NCBI GenBank assembly: GCA_943371535.1
Contig: CALRVE020000004.1
Span: 1-64,000 of the forward strand
Source: UBA1930 sp943371535
GTDB lineage: Bacteria; Bacteroidota; Bacteroidia; Chitinophagales; Chitinophagaceae
Direction of reading: 5' to 3'
Length of the DNA stretch: 64,000 bases
Shown: piece after piece, positions 26,894 to 36,612 of the stretch
Numbering within the stretch: position 1 is the stretch's first letter
How the letters are laid out: each line of letters starts with the position of its first letter
Translations under genes and position numbers: made by a program
The notes under the pieces: generated by a model
What the model was told of the DNA's origin: nothing
Database searches by the model: none
The model's input: only the letters and a program-made list of their open reading frames with translations

Positions 26894-26937
26894 AAATCCA
26901 AATTCTATTCAATTGAGTAATAGAATTTGGATTTTTT
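26894..26937 (+). terminator. Rho-independent terminator after yqeY
   Basis: A 16-bp perfect stem (26894-26909 with 26919-26934, AAATCCAAATTCTATT) with a 9-nt loop, ending in a run of six T. Confidence 0.9.
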
Positions 26938-26958
26938 CATTCCTGAATTTTTTCTTGC

Positions 26959-27495
26959 ATGTTTATAGATACATTGTTTATTATTTTAATGGTAACTGCA
27001 ATATTCAAAGGCTATAGCCGTGGTTTAGTGGTAGCTATTTTTTCTTCATTAGCCATTTTTATTGGTATTGTAGCTGCTATTAAATTAAGTGCAGTAGTTG
27101 GCAATTATTTACAAGAACATGCCAAACTAAGTATGCAATGGTTACCATTTTTATCGTTTGCATTGGTAATGATTGTAGTAATGGTATTGGTTAAACTATT
27201 GGCAAACATTGTAGAAAAAACAATTGAGTTTGCTTTAATGGGTTGGGTAAATAAAGCAGGTGGAATTTTATTGTATGCATTGATGTACACAACACTTTTA
27301 AGCGTTTGCATTTTTTATGTACAAAAAATTGGTTTATTCTCTTCAACCACTATTCAAGATTCTACTTTTTATACGTTTATACAACCTTTTGGCCCAAAAG
27401 CAGTAAATGCAATGGGTTATATTATTCCAGTTTTTAAAGACATGTTTACACAATTGGATAGTTTTTTTACGGCTGTTGGTAAAACTGAACTTTAA
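26959..27495 (+). CDS. CvpA family membrane protein
   Basis: 178 residues with four predicted transmembrane helices, beginning MFIDTLFIILMVTAIFKGYSRGLVVAIFSS, which matches the CvpA start (a helix then a GxxRG turn). CvpA was named for colicin V production in E. coli. In other bacteria it is an inner-membrane protein linked to envelope stress and bile resistance, with no established biochemical activity. It lies between yqeY and the hydrolase, each with its own gap, so it may be transcribed separately. Confidence 0.85.
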   Translation: MFIDTLFIILMVTAIFKGYSRGLVVAIFSSLAIFIGIVAAIKLSAVVGNYLQEHAKLSMQWLPFLSFALVMIVVMVLVKLLANIVEKTIEFALMGWVNKAGGILLYALMYTTLLSVCIFYVQKIGLFSSTTIQDSTFYTFIQPFGPKAVNAMGYIIPVFKDMFTQLDSFFTAVGKTEL

Positions 27496-27651
27496 TTTCT
27501 TTTGTAACAAACCGTTTGATTTATGTGCAAAAACAATAACTTAGCAGCAAACGTATTATGCTATTGTAAACAAGTACGTTAACGATTGCATTTTTTAATT
27601 GTTTTTCCCTTTATTTGTATAAGCCATAACCGCTAGCTAAGAAAATTAAGA

Positions 27652-28410
27652 ATGAACTACGAAATAAAACAAAAAGACAAATTCAAGTATTTAGAAGAAG
27701 GCCAAGGCGAACCTTTATTGCTTTTGCATGGTTTATTTGGAGCCCTAAGCAACTTTGCTGATTTAATTGAACACTTTAGGCAAACGCATAAAGTGATTGT
27801 ACCCATGTTGCCTCTTTTTGAATTAGATATTTTTCATACATCGGTTGGCGGATTAGAAAAACACGTTCATAAGTTTATTGAAACAATGGGCTATAACAAT
27901 ATTCATTTATTGGGTAACTCATTGGGTGGCCATGTTGGATTGGTGCATGTATTAAAACATCCTGAAAAAATTAAAACACTTACTTTAACAGGTAGCAGTG
28001 GATTATTTGAAAATGGAATGGGCGATAGCTACCCAAAACGTGGCGATAAAGATTATATACGTAAAAAAACAGAAGTTACTTTTTTCGATCCAGCAATGGC
28101 TACCGATGAATTGGTAAATGAAGTGTTTGAAATTACCAATAATCGTTTAAAAGTAATTAAGATTATTGCCCTAGCAAAAAGTGCTATTAGAAATAACTTA
28201 GGAGAAGAGCTCAATCAAATAAAACAACCTACTTTATTGGTTTGGGGCAATAACGATATTATTACTCCGCCATTTGTGGGAGAAGAGTTTAAAAAGCTCA
28301 TTCCAAATAGTGAATTACATTTTATTGATAAATGTGGTCATGCACCAATGATGGAAGTTCCGCACGAGTTTAATGTTATTTTACAAAATTTTTTAGCCAA
28401 ACATCCATAA
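27652..28410 (+). CDS. Alpha/beta hydrolase
   Basis: 252 residues. The fold signatures are the LLLLHGLFG oxyanion turn (22-30), the nucleophile S90 in GNSLGG, D202 in WGNNDIITPP and H230 in KCGHAPMMEVP. It has a complete catalytic triad and is cytoplasmic (no signal). Substrates of such proteins range from esters to C-C bonds, and nothing nearby narrows this down. The helical lid (about 105-175) contains GDSYPKRGDKDYIRKK, which resembles a group of uncharacterised Bacteroidetes hydrolases. The CBS-domain gene follows after 43 bp. Confidence 0.88.
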   Translation: MNYEIKQKDKFKYLEEGQGEPLLLLHGLFGALSNFADLIEHFRQTHKVIVPMLPLFELDIFHTSVGGLEKHVHKFIETMGYNNIHLLGNSLGGHVGLVHVLKHPEKIKTLTLTGSSGLFENGMGDSYPKRGDKDYIRKKTEVTFFDPAMATDELVNEVFEITNNRLKVIKIIALAKSAIRNNLGEELNQIKQPTLLVWGNNDIITPPFVGEEFKKLIPNSELHFIDKCGHAPMMEVPHEFNVILQNFLAKHP

Positions 28411-28453
28411 ACGTTGCAACAATTATACAATAATAGTTGTCGTTATATAGTAC

Positions 28454-29116
28454 ATGCTTGCACAACAGTTAATACAAAATAATTATCCTCCAGTAAACTT
28501 GTTCGATAAAATAAGTTTTGCCCTTCAATTAATGGAGGATTATGATGTATTGCACCTTCCTGTTATTAACGAAGAAAAGTTTGTTGGCTTAATTGGTAAA
28601 GATGATTTATTAGATGCAGCCGATGAAAATGCACCCATTGCATCTATAGAAAATCAACTCATTAAAGTATTCGTAAAAGCCGAAGAATTTTTTTTAACTG
28701 CTGTAAAAAATATGGCACAACATCAACTAACAGCCATTGCAGTAGTAAATGATCAAACTGAGTTATTAGGCATTATAACACTGCCACAATTATTAAAACA
28801 ATTTGCACATTTTTTAGGCACCGAAGAACCTGGAGGAATTATTGTTTTAGAAACAGAAAAAAGACATTTTTCTTTTGGTGAAATTAGCCGATTGGTAGAA
28901 ACCAACGATGCCTATATTACCCAACTAAATACAAGTATTGAAGCCGAAACAGGCTTAATTCTAGTAACCATAAAAATTAATAAACCCGAGATTAGTGATA
29001 TTATAGCCACGTTACAACGTTACGATTACTCGGTACGTTATTATTTTGGTGAAGAACAGTTTGGCAACGAACTGAAAGAAAACTTTAATCAACTAATGTT
29101 TTATTTAAACATTTAA
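28454..29116 (+). CDS. CBS-domain-pair protein with C-terminal ACT-like region
   Basis: 220 residues. Two CBS motifs make up the first ~120 residues: FALQLMEDYDVLHLPVINEEKFVGLIGKDDLL and NMAQHQLTAIAVVNDQTELLGIITLPQLL. The C-terminal part (GGIIVLETEKRHFSFGEISRLVETNDAYI onwards) reads like an ACT-type regulatory domain, as in AcuB-like proteins. CBS pairs sense adenine nucleotides. In Bacteroidetes this protein is commonly encoded beside NAD kinase, and nadK is two genes downstream here, so a link to adenylate or NAD status is a reasonable inference. Confidence 0.85.
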   Translation: MLAQQLIQNNYPPVNLFDKISFALQLMEDYDVLHLPVINEEKFVGLIGKDDLLDAADENAPIASIENQLIKVFVKAEEFFLTAVKNMAQHQLTAIAVVNDQTELLGIITLPQLLKQFAHFLGTEEPGGIIVLETEKRHFSFGEISRLVETNDAYITQLNTSIEAETGLILVTIKINKPEISDIIATLQRYDYSVRYYFGEEQFGNELKENFNQLMFYLNI

Positions 29117-29201
29117 TAGCTACTTCTACCCTAAAATCAACCCAATTAAAGCCCTTTACAATACGCATTACACTACATTTACGTAAGTGCTCAAAGAAGT
29201 T

Positions 29202-30635
29202 ATGAAATTTTGGTTTTGCATATTATTTTTTTGGGGAGTTATTCATCCTTTTACAACTTCTGCTCAAGTAGTTGAGCAAGACAGTACAACTATAACTTCA
29301 ACTATAAAAAAAGATAGTATTCATTACACCATTGGTAATATAGTACTTACTGGAAATAAACGAACCAAATCCTATATTGTATTTAGAGAGGTTCCATTTA
29401 AAAAAGGCGATACAGTTACACCAAATCAATTAACCGAGCAACTAGAACTAGCAAGACAACAAATAATGAACACTACTTTGTTTGTAGATGTTGCAGTATA
29501 TGCTACTAATATTCAAGATAATACAGCCAATATTAATATAGATGTAAAAGAACGTTGGTACCTTTTTCCATTACCTTATTTTAAATTAATTGATAGAAAT
29601 TTTAATCAGTGGTGGTTCGATCAAAAAAGAAGTTTAGATAGGGTAAATTATGGGCTGAAATTTTTTCACAACAATGTTAGTGGTCGTAACGATAAAGTGA
29701 GCTTAGATGTTGTTAGTGGTTACAATAGGCAAATTGCGTTAAACTACAGTCAACCTTTTTCTGATAAAACGTTGAAACATGGCTTTTCTTTTGGTTTTAG
29801 TTATAACCAACAAAGAGAAATGAACTTTGCAACCCTGAACAATAAACAAGCATTTTTTAAATTAGACAATGCATTTGTAAGAACCTCAACAAGAATTGGT
29901 GGCTCATATTCTTACAGACCCGATTCTAGATATCGTTTTTATGCTACACTTACTTATGCAAAAGATGTAGTAAACGATACTATATTAAAATTAAATCCTA
30001 ATTATTTTCCATCAACAAACTCTAATAGCTTAGGCTATTTTGCTTTTGTAAATTCGTTGCAATACTATGGGGTAGATTATATTCCTTTTCCCAAAAAAGG
30101 ATTCATGTACGAAATAAATTTTTACCATCGAGGTTTTAGAAAAGACTTTAACATTACTTCATTATCATTAGAAACTACCAATGCTATTACCTTAAACAAA
30201 AGCAGCTTTGTGCAATTTCATAACTATGGTATTTTTCGTTTTGGTCAACAACAACCTTTTTATAATATGGGATTATTAGGCTATGGCGATACCTATTTAA
30301 GAGGAATGGAAAATTATGTAATAGATGGTACTGCTGGATTTTTAAGCAATACTACACTGTATCAAAAACTGTTTACCTATGTATTTAAAAGCCCCATAAA
30401 AAGTAAAAGTCACGATAAGATTCCGTTTAGTTTTTACCTCAAAGTATTTGGCGATTTAGGCTATGTACACAATGCACAACCTACACTTACCAATAACTTT
30501 CCCAATAAATTATTAAGAACTGCAGGTATTGGTTTAGACATTGTTTCTATTTACGATTTTGTGTTTAGAATAGAATATAGTTTTAATCAATTTGGTGATA
30601 GAGGTTTTGGCGTACGAGCAAGGGGAGATTTTTAA
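29202..30635 (+). CDS. POTRA-containing Omp85-superfamily outer-membrane protein
   Basis: About 477 residues from the ATG at 29202 (MKFWFCILFF), preferred to the GTG at 29187 because it opens directly into the signal peptide (ends TSAQ). One POTRA domain follows (YTIGNIVLTGNKRTKSYIVFREVPFKKGD, roughly 45-125). A beta-barrel with many Tyr/Phe/Asn strands comes next, ending RARGDF with a terminal aromatic. A single POTRA and a smallish barrel fit neither BamA (five) nor TamA (three) exactly, so it is best called an Omp85-like assembly or secretion protein. It lies between the CBS gene and nadK. Confidence 0.82.
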   Translation: MKFWFCILFFWGVIHPFTTSAQVVEQDSTTITSTIKKDSIHYTIGNIVLTGNKRTKSYIVFREVPFKKGDTVTPNQLTEQLELARQQIMNTTLFVDVAVYATNIQDNTANINIDVKERWYLFPLPYFKLIDRNFNQWWFDQKRSLDRVNYGLKFFHNNVSGRNDKVSLDVVSGYNRQIALNYSQPFSDKTLKHGFSFGFSYNQQREMNFATLNNKQAFFKLDNAFVRTSTRIGGSYSYRPDSRYRFYATLTYAKDVVNDTILKLNPNYFPSTNSNSLGYFAFVNSLQYYGVDYIPFPKKGFMYEINFYHRGFRKDFNITSLSLETTNAITLNKSSFVQFHNYGIFRFGQQQPFYNMGLLGYGDTYLRGMENYVIDGTAGFLSNTTLYQKLFTYVFKSPIKSKSHDKIPFSFYLKVFGDLGYVHNAQPTLTNNFPNKLLRTAGIGLDIVSIYDFVFRIEYSFNQFGDRGFGVRARGDF

Positions 30636-30712
30636 CACAAATACTACATGCAAACAGTATCTTTATTGCTCCATTGAATCAATTCAATACCCTTTCTTTT
30701 AAAAAACAGTGA

Positions 30713-31591
30713 ATGAAAGTAGCCATTTATAGCAGAGGTTTAGATGCCGAACAAGAAAATCCTTTGCATTATTTATTACAAGCTTTGGCACAACAAAACA
30801 TAGAGGTTTTATTATATAAACAATTACAAGAATCGTTTAATTTAACCGATGATATTACCAACAATACCAGTTTTTTTGAATCTTCTGAAGAGTTAGGTAC
30901 TGCAGTAGATTGTTTAATTAGCCTTGGTGGCGATGGTACAATGTTAGATGCAGTTACCTTAATAAAGGATTCAGAAATTCCATTACTAGGTGTAAACTTT
31001 GGCAGATTGGGTTTTTTAGCCAATATTAATAAAGAAGAATTAACGAGTGCTGTAGATGCATTGGTAAATCAGACTTTTGTGGTAGATAAAAGAACCTTAA
31101 TACATGTAGATGCCAATTTACCCTTGTTTGCCGAAGCCCCATTTGGATTAAATGAATTTGTAATACACAAAAGAGATACTTCTCCCATGATTAAAATTCA
31201 TACCTACTTAAATGGAGAATTTTTAAATACCTATTGGGCCGATGGTTTAATTGTTTCTACACCAACTGGTAGTACAGGTTATAATATGAGTTGTAATGGA
31301 CCCATTGTTTTTCCAGATTCCTCTAGTTTTGTAATTACACCGGTTGCACCTCATAACTTAAATGTAAGAAGCATTGTTGTGCCTGATGACAATATTATTT
31401 CGTTTGAAATTGAAGGCAGAACCGATCAATTTATTTGTGCATTAGATGCAAGAAGAGCAATTGTACCCAAAGACATCCAAATTGCTGTAAAGAAGGAAAA
31501 GTTTGATATTAATTTAATTCGTTTAAATGAAGGTAGTTTTCTTTCTACCTTAAGAAATAAATTAACTTGGGGTATGGATAAAAGAAATTAA
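30713..31591 (+). CDS. nadK: NAD kinase
   Basis: 292 residues. NadK phosphorylates NAD to NADP in the cytoplasm. The catalytic GGDGT motif is at 72-76 (D74), followed by NFGRLGFLA. FGLNEFVIHK carries the conserved NE pair, and GLIVSTPTGSTGYNMSCNGP is the conserved diphosphate and substrate loop. Length and motif order are normal. The gene is 77 bp after the POTRA protein and 155 bp before DUF6089. A neighbourhood of CBS protein, nadK and DUF6089 is a recurring Bacteroidetes arrangement. Confidence 0.96.
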   Translation: MKVAIYSRGLDAEQENPLHYLLQALAQQNIEVLLYKQLQESFNLTDDITNNTSFFESSEELGTAVDCLISLGGDGTMLDAVTLIKDSEIPLLGVNFGRLGFLANINKEELTSAVDALVNQTFVVDKRTLIHVDANLPLFAEAPFGLNEFVIHKRDTSPMIKIHTYLNGEFLNTYWADGLIVSTPTGSTGYNMSCNGPIVFPDSSSFVITPVAPHNLNVRSIVVPDDNIISFEIEGRTDQFICALDARRAIVPKDIQIAVKKEKFDINLIRLNEGSFLSTLRNKLTWGMDKRN

Positions 31592-31746
31592 AACAGCAAT
31601 TCATTCAAATAAAGTATCATTAAGTTGAATAAAAAAAGTGAAAAACACAAACTCAATTATTTTTATATACCCATTAACTTAAAAAAGCAAGAAAAAGCCC
31701 ATTTTTACGTTTTACAATAGAATTGTTTTAATACTTAAAGTTTGCA

Positions 31747-32610
31747 ATGTTTAAAAAAATTATTCTAATACTACTTACAGCAACAATTGGCTTACAAAGT
31801 AAAGCCCAATTAATGGATGCTTTTGTGCATGAAGGTGAGTTTGGCGTAAGTGTTGGTGCAGCACATTATTTAGGCGATTTAACTGCTGGAATGAAATGGT
31901 TTAATACCAAACCCAAATTTGCTGGTGGTATTTTTTTTAGAAAACAATTCAACAATTATGTGGGCATTAAAGTAGCGGCTAATTATGCATTTGTGGGCTA
32001 TGCCGATAAATACATTAGTTATAAAGACAACTTTACACAAAAAAAACGCAACCTAAGTTTCAATAGCAATATTTGGGAGTTAAGTATCAGTGGCGATTTT
32101 AATTTTTTCCGCTTTCAACCTGGCTTTCCTGAGTATAGATTTACTCCTTATGTTTCATTAGGCATTGGTGCTTTTGCGTATGACCCTTACGCTTATTTGT
32201 ATGGCGAAAAATATTATTTACGTCCTATTGGTACCGAGGGGCAGCAAGACAAAACCAATTATCCTAACTTAAAACCTTACAGCACAATGGCTATTAGCTT
32301 TCCTGTTGGTTTTGGTATGAAATATAGCATTAATGAGAAGATTAATATTTTTGGAGAAACTGTTTTTCGTTTTACCACTACCGATCATTTGGATGATGTA
32401 AGTGGCAATTATGCTCCTGATGCATTTCCTGCAAACCCCAATGGAAATCCATCTGTAGGATTTTTATTACAAGATAGAAGCTACGAATGGGGTACACCAT
32501 TTGGCATTAAAGGCAGGCAACGTGGCAATAGCCAACAAGCAGATGCTTTTATGACGGTTCAAGTAGGTATTAGCTTTAGTTTGGGTTCATATAGATGTCC
32601 TACGTATTAG
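31747..32610 (+). CDS. DUF6089 family outer-membrane beta-barrel protein
   Basis: 287 residues with a signal peptide ending SKAQ. The mature start MDAFVHEGEFGVSVGAAHYLGDL is characteristic of DUF6089 proteins, small outer-membrane barrels found beside nadK and the Bam/undecaprenyl genes in many Bacteroidetes. About eight beta strands with periplasmic turns can be followed, the last ending MTVQVGISFSLGSYRCPTY. Function is unknown, and a structural or assembly role at the outer membrane is inferred from context. A strong terminator follows at 32625. Confidence 0.88.
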   Translation: MFKKIILILLTATIGLQSKAQLMDAFVHEGEFGVSVGAAHYLGDLTAGMKWFNTKPKFAGGIFFRKQFNNYVGIKVAANYAFVGYADKYISYKDNFTQKKRNLSFNSNIWELSISGDFNFFRFQPGFPEYRFTPYVSLGIGAFAYDPYAYLYGEKYYLRPIGTEGQQDKTNYPNLKPYSTMAISFPVGFGMKYSINEKINIFGETVFRFTTTDHLDDVSGNYAPDAFPANPNGNPSVGFLLQDRSYEWGTPFGIKGRQRGNSQQADAFMTVQVGISFSLGSYRCPTY

Positions 32611-32624
32611 TTCAAGCTTTTTAT

Positions 32625-32664
32625 AACAATAAGAGCCATCAAAATGATGGCTCTTATTGTTTCA
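32625..32664 (+). terminator. Strong hairpin terminator after DUF6089
   Basis: A 17-bp perfect stem (32625-32641 with 32645-32661, core AAGAGCCATCA) and a 3-nt loop, followed by TTCATTT. It lies between a plus-strand gene end and the 3' end of the minus-strand reductase, so it may serve both. Confidence 0.85.
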
Positions 32665-32788
32665 TTTAGTGATTGGTGACTCACCAACCACTAAATGATG
32701 TTAACTGTTAGTAAATGAAAGCAATTTATTGTTTTCTTTTGGTGAGGACTCCAACCGGTAGAAAAATGGTTATTTCTAATTCTTAATA

Positions 32789-33781
32789 TTAAAACTGAGG
32801 CAATACAGGTTTGGTTTGCATAATGGCTTCAATATTATCTACCACTTCCTTAGTTAATAATGGTAACACTTCTAAAGCTTGTAAATTTTGTAGCAATTGT
32901 TCTTTTTTCGTTGCTCCTAAAATTACGCTGGTAACATTACAATTATTTAAACACCAAGCTATACTTAATGCAGGTAAACTAACGCCTAAATTGTTTGCCA
33001 AAACTGCTAATTGTTGTACTTTATCTAATTTATCTTGCGTAAGCCATCTTTCTTTTAGCCAATCAAACCCTTCAATAGCCATTCTACTATCTGCCGGAAT
33101 TCCATTGTTATATTTGCCCGATAATAAACCTGCTGCTAAAGGACTCCAAATGGTTGTACCCAATCCGGCATTTTTAAAAATTTGCAGATACTCATTTTCC
33201 ATTTTATTTCTTTCAAATAAATTGTATTGAGGTTGTTCTACCGAAGGACCAATTAATTTATATTCTTTAGCAACAGCATGGGCTTCCATAATTTCTACAC
33301 CACTCCATTCACTTGTTCCCCAATATAAAATTTTACCTTGCTGAATTAAATGATTCATGGTAAAAACCACTTCTTCAATAGGTGTAAACTTATCGGGTCT
33401 GTGGCAATAATATACATCTAAATACTCTACTTGTAACCTTTGTAAAGCTTCGTTACATGCTTCTACCAAATGTTTTCGGCTCAACCCTTTTTGATTGGGT
33501 TTTGCAGTATTACCCGTTTTTGTACCAAAAAATGCTTTGCTGCTTACCACATAGCTGCTACGTTCCCAGTTTTTTGCTTTTAAAATTCTGCCCATCATTT
33601 TTTCACTTTCGCCCAAAGCATATACTTCTGCATTATCAAAAAAGTTAATGCCATTATCGTAAGCAATACTCATTAATTCATCGGCTGCAGTATCGTTTAT
33701 TTGCTTATGAAAAGTTACCCAACTTCCAAAACTTAATACACTTAACTGCAAGCCGGTTTTACCCATTCTTCTATATTCCAT
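32789..33781 (-). CDS. Aldo/keto reductase (KCNAB/YghZ-like)
   Basis: 330 residues, NADPH-dependent (beta/alpha)8 reductase. The catalytic tetrad is present as D49 and Y54 (FDNAEVYALGESE), K82 (VVSSKAF) and H127 (VYYCHRPD). The N-terminus MEYRRMGKTGLQLSVLSFGSW and the NLFERNKMENEY segment place it with the potassium-channel beta-subunit-like AKRs (AKR6/YghZ), which reduce aldehydes and methylglyoxal. The physiological substrate is unknown. It stands alone, with hairpin-rich DNA downstream and about 150 bp of non-coding DNA upstream. Confidence 0.93.
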   Translation of the reverse strand: MEYRRMGKTGLQLSVLSFGSWVTFHKQINDTAADELMSIAYDNGINFFDNAEVYALGESEKMMGRILKAKNWERSSYVVSSKAFFGTKTGNTAKPNQKGLSRKHLVEACNEALQRLQVEYLDVYYCHRPDKFTPIEEVVFTMNHLIQQGKILYWGTSEWSGVEIMEAHAVAKEYKLIGPSVEQPQYNLFERNKMENEYLQIFKNAGLGTTIWSPLAAGLLSGKYNNGIPADSRMAIEGFDWLKERWLTQDKLDKVQQLAVLANNLGVSLPALSIAWCLNNCNVTSVILGATKKEQLLQNLQALEVLPLLTKEVVDNIEAIMQTKPVLPQF

Positions 33782-33930
33782 AATTTATTTTTTAATTGAT
33801 TTGAATGTAAGTTAATTACGGTACTTATAACTTTAAAAAGGATTGTTTTGTTTAGAAGAAATTATTGAAGCAATATAAAAATGTGCAATAAATGCACTTT
33901 ACTGTGTATTATTTAAAAGCAACCTTATTA

Positions 33931-34509
33931 TTAATACGTACTATCTGGCACGTTAAAATAACTGCCTTCTCTTATAGAATAAAAAGTAATATTATTGAGC
34001 GATTGATCAGATCGCATACCTCCATAACCCAAAATATAGGTTGAGTTGAAGCCTTTTTTTACTCGTACAAACTTATCGGTATAAAATTCTTGTTTTAATT
34101 GATCCCAATACAGTTCTTCAGTCCAAAGTGTATCGCCTGTTCTATTAAATACCACTACACTATCTCTTAAAAAGACTTTATTATCATTTTCTAAATATCG
34201 ACCATACTTACAATTGAGTTGACTTTCTACAGCCAACGTATCATCGAAAAAATCTACATGCATGGTTTTAGTAAACTCAACTTTGGGTGTATCTAACAAA
34301 TAACGCAGCATTAATGGAGCCGATAATTTAGCCCTCATTTTACCTGCTTGGCTCATGTAACTTTCTATGTTTTTGGCTTCTTCTACTCCAAGGGTTCGTT
34401 TACCTAAATCTTGTACCGTTTTAATTTCGTTTTCGCAACCCACCACAAAAAAGCAGCCCAAAAAAATGGCTGCTAATAAGGTAGATATATTGTTGAAACG
34501 ATTAATCAT
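33931..34509 (-). CDS. lptC: LPS export periplasmic protein LptC
   Basis: 192 residues with an N-terminal membrane or lipoprotein signal (VVGC, C25). The mature sequence is the beta-jellyroll of LptC: KMRAKLSAPLMLRYLLDTPKVEFTKTMHVDFFDD, ESQLNCKYGRYLENDNKVFLRDSVVVFN and GDTLWTEELYWDQLKQEFYTDKFVRVKK. It bridges LptB2FG and LptA in moving LPS to the outer membrane. The lipobox is a common Bacteroidetes variation on the E. coli transmembrane anchor. It is the last gene of the LON-coaX-OMP-lptC unit, overlapping the preceding gene by 8 bp. Confidence 0.88.
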   Translation of the reverse strand: MINRFNNISTLLAAIFLGCFFVVGCENEIKTVQDLGKRTLGVEEAKNIESYMSQAGKMRAKLSAPLMLRYLLDTPKVEFTKTMHVDFFDDTLAVESQLNCKYGRYLENDNKVFLRDSVVVFNRTGDTLWTEELYWDQLKQEFYTDKFVRVKKGFNSTYILGYGGMRSDQSLNNITFYSIREGSYFNVPDSTY

Positions 34510-35881
34510 ATTTACGTTTAATAAACCAAATATCGCTTAAGCTTAAGCCAACCGATAATTTCAAATAGCCTTCAGTAACATTGTTTACTGCACTACCTCT
34601 TCTTCCAAATTCTAGTGCAGTATGTATGGTGGTGAATTGATAACTAAATCTTGCTGGTCTAACAGGCAAACCTAAGCCAAAAGTAATTCCATAGTTTTTA
34701 AGTTCTTTACCATCGGCATTGATATAATCTTTTCCAAAGTTAAAACCTGCTCTATAGTTTACTCTACTCCAATAACTTCTTATATTTTTTGGATTGGGCA
34801 CCCACTGACCACCTACTTTAAATTGCCAATTATCTACTGTTGCATCTTTTTGATTGTAAAAACTATATTCACTCCATTTAGCAGTGGTGTATTCTACTCC
34901 AAATGTCCAGATATCATAAACGCCCGATGCATCGCTTGAAGTTTTTTGAAATACCAATCCTGCTGTATAAGTAGTAGGAATATTAATTCTACCTCTTAAA
35001 TTGGTACCACCTGCTATGCTATCAATTTTATATGTTGCACCAGAGTTATCGTAATCAAACGTTTCTTTAATAAAGTCTTGACCAGCATATAGTTTTTGTC
35101 CTAAATCGGCATTGGCACCAAAACGCAAATAATACCTATCGGTCATAGCCTTTCTTTTATTAAACGCTGTATCTAACATTAATTCGTACTGTAAGCCTGC
35201 AGTTAAAAATACTCCACCAAATGATGTAGTAGTGCTGTAATTTGATTTGTAATATGCAACTGTATCGTTAATTAAAGCTCTTTTGGTAGAAGTTTCTTTT
35301 CTTCCAAAATTATATCCAGTTGATAAACCAGCTGATAAACCTGTAGGAATTTTAGGGCCATTTGGATTTTTTTTATCTTTCTTCAGAAATCTTTTCCCCA
35401 CTCCAAAATACACTTGATTTAAACCACCTGTACCTTCAAATAAAGATTGTAAACTATCGATATTAGTTAATCTTTCATTTCTAATAATTGAATAATTTAC
35501 ACGAGTTAATGGTCTGAAACCAAATGCAAAACCCAATCTTTTCTTTGCACTAATTGGCATAGAAACAGCCAAATAAGCTGGGGTAAAATTGGCGGAATTG
35601 TATTTTTCTACAGGATTGGCATTGCGTAGGGTTCTTGAATCTATCATTATACCAATATCGTAAGTAACCAATCTAGCGTTAGAAAAAGTTGCTGGATTAG
35701 AGAAGTTGATAGATTGACCATCGGCATAAGCAACGGCAATTCCACCCATGCCTTTGTTTGCCACATGTTGAGTGTTCAAAAAATTTCCTAAAGCATAACG
35801 AGAAAAAGGTGAATTTTCTTGGGCAAATGTTGTTGTTGCAACTATGCAACTACACAAAACCACAGAACCTATTTTAAACAT
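34502..35881 (-). CDS. FadL-like outer-membrane beta-barrel protein
   Basis: 459 residues from the ATG at 35881 (MFKIGSVVL); a longer frame from 35902 would overlap coaX further. The signal peptide ends TFAQ. The mature start ENSPFSRYALGNFLNTQHVANKGMGGIAVAYADGQSINFSNPATF resembles the N-terminal hatch of the FadL/OmpP1 family in Bacteroidetes, and alternating strands follow to a C-terminal ISLSDIWFIKRKYD-like end. It may form a channel for hydrophobic compounds. Overlap with coaX (8 bp) and lptC (8 bp) implies one transcript, a recurrent coaX-OMP-lptC grouping. Confidence 0.78.
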   Translation of the reverse strand: MFKIGSVVLCSCIVATTTFAQENSPFSRYALGNFLNTQHVANKGMGGIAVAYADGQSINFSNPATFSNARLVTYDIGIMIDSRTLRNANPVEKYNSANFTPAYLAVSMPISAKKRLGFAFGFRPLTRVNYSIIRNERLTNIDSLQSLFEGTGGLNQVYFGVGKRFLKKDKKNPNGPKIPTGLSAGLSTGYNFGRKETSTKRALINDTVAYYKSNYSTTTSFGGVFLTAGLQYELMLDTAFNKRKAMTDRYYLRFGANADLGQKLYAGQDFIKETFDYDNSGATYKIDSIAGGTNLRGRINIPTTYTAGLVFQKTSSDASGVYDIWTFGVEYTTAKWSEYSFYNQKDATVDNWQFKVGGQWVPNPKNIRSYWSRVNYRAGFNFGKDYINADGKELKNYGITFGLGLPVRPARFSYQFTTIHTALEFGRRGSAVNNVTEGYLKLSVGLSLSDIWFIKRKYD

Positions 35882-36602
35882 TGTTGAGCTCACTGATTGC
35901 ATATAATCCTTTAAAAATTAAATAAGGGTCGGCAAATATCTTGTTTTTAAGGTGAGCCACAAAAAAAGCCATATCGCCCCCTGTTATTAGCACGTTAAAG
36001 TTGCTATATTTTTCGGCATATGCTTCAATTATTCCATCAATTTCTTTAGCCATGCCCAATAAAACACCACTGAGTAGGTTGGTTTTGGTATCGTAACCAA
36101 TTAATGGAAAATCGTGTGTGGCTTCAACCATAGGCAAAAGTGCTGTTTGTTCGTGCATGGCACGAAAACGCATTTGCATGCCCGGAGAAATGCTTCCACC
36201 TAAAAACTCATGAAATTTATTAATAAAATTAAATGTTATACAAGTACCTAAACCAATGGCCAAGTTGTGTTGATTAGGATGCAAATGCACGGCTGCACTA
36301 CAAATGGCTAATCTATCGGCACCTATGGTTTCTGGCTTACCAACAGGTGTAGTAATAGGCAATTTACTAGCATGATTGAGCTTATGAAACTTTGTTGAAC
36401 TTGCTAAAATTGTTTCAATGTCAACATTATGCTTAATTACAGACGAAAGAATAGATTTGGTTGCATTGTGCTGCTGAATAATTTGTTGTATGCTAGCAAC
36501 ATCATCGTTCTCTAACACAATCACTTCTTTTAAATTGGCTTCATTAAATACTGCACACTTTAAACGGGTGTTGCCAAAATCGAAACAAAGCGTTGTTTGC
36601 AT
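35874..36602 (-). CDS. coaX: Type III pantothenate kinase
   Basis: 242 residues. CoaX phosphorylates pantothenate in the first step of coenzyme A synthesis and, unlike CoaA, needs a monovalent cation and has a high ATP Km. The ASKHA-fold phosphate-1 motif CFDFGNTRLK is at residues 6-15. PETIGADRLAICSAA carries the pantothenate-binding GADR, and GLGTCITFNFI and GGSISPGMQMRFRAMHEQTALLP complete the family pattern. It starts 10 bp after the LON-domain gene and overlaps the outer-membrane protein gene. Confidence 0.95.
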   Translation of the reverse strand: MQTTLCFDFGNTRLKCAVFNEANLKEVIVLENDDVASIQQIIQQHNATKSILSSVIKHNVDIETILASSTKFHKLNHASKLPITTPVGKPETIGADRLAICSAAVHLHPNQHNLAIGLGTCITFNFINKFHEFLGGSISPGMQMRFRAMHEQTALLPMVEATHDFPLIGYDTKTNLLSGVLLGMAKEIDGIIEAYAEKYSNFNVLITGGDMAFFVAHLKNKIFADPYLIFKGLYAISELNNV

Positions 36603-36612
36603 GGTGGTGAAG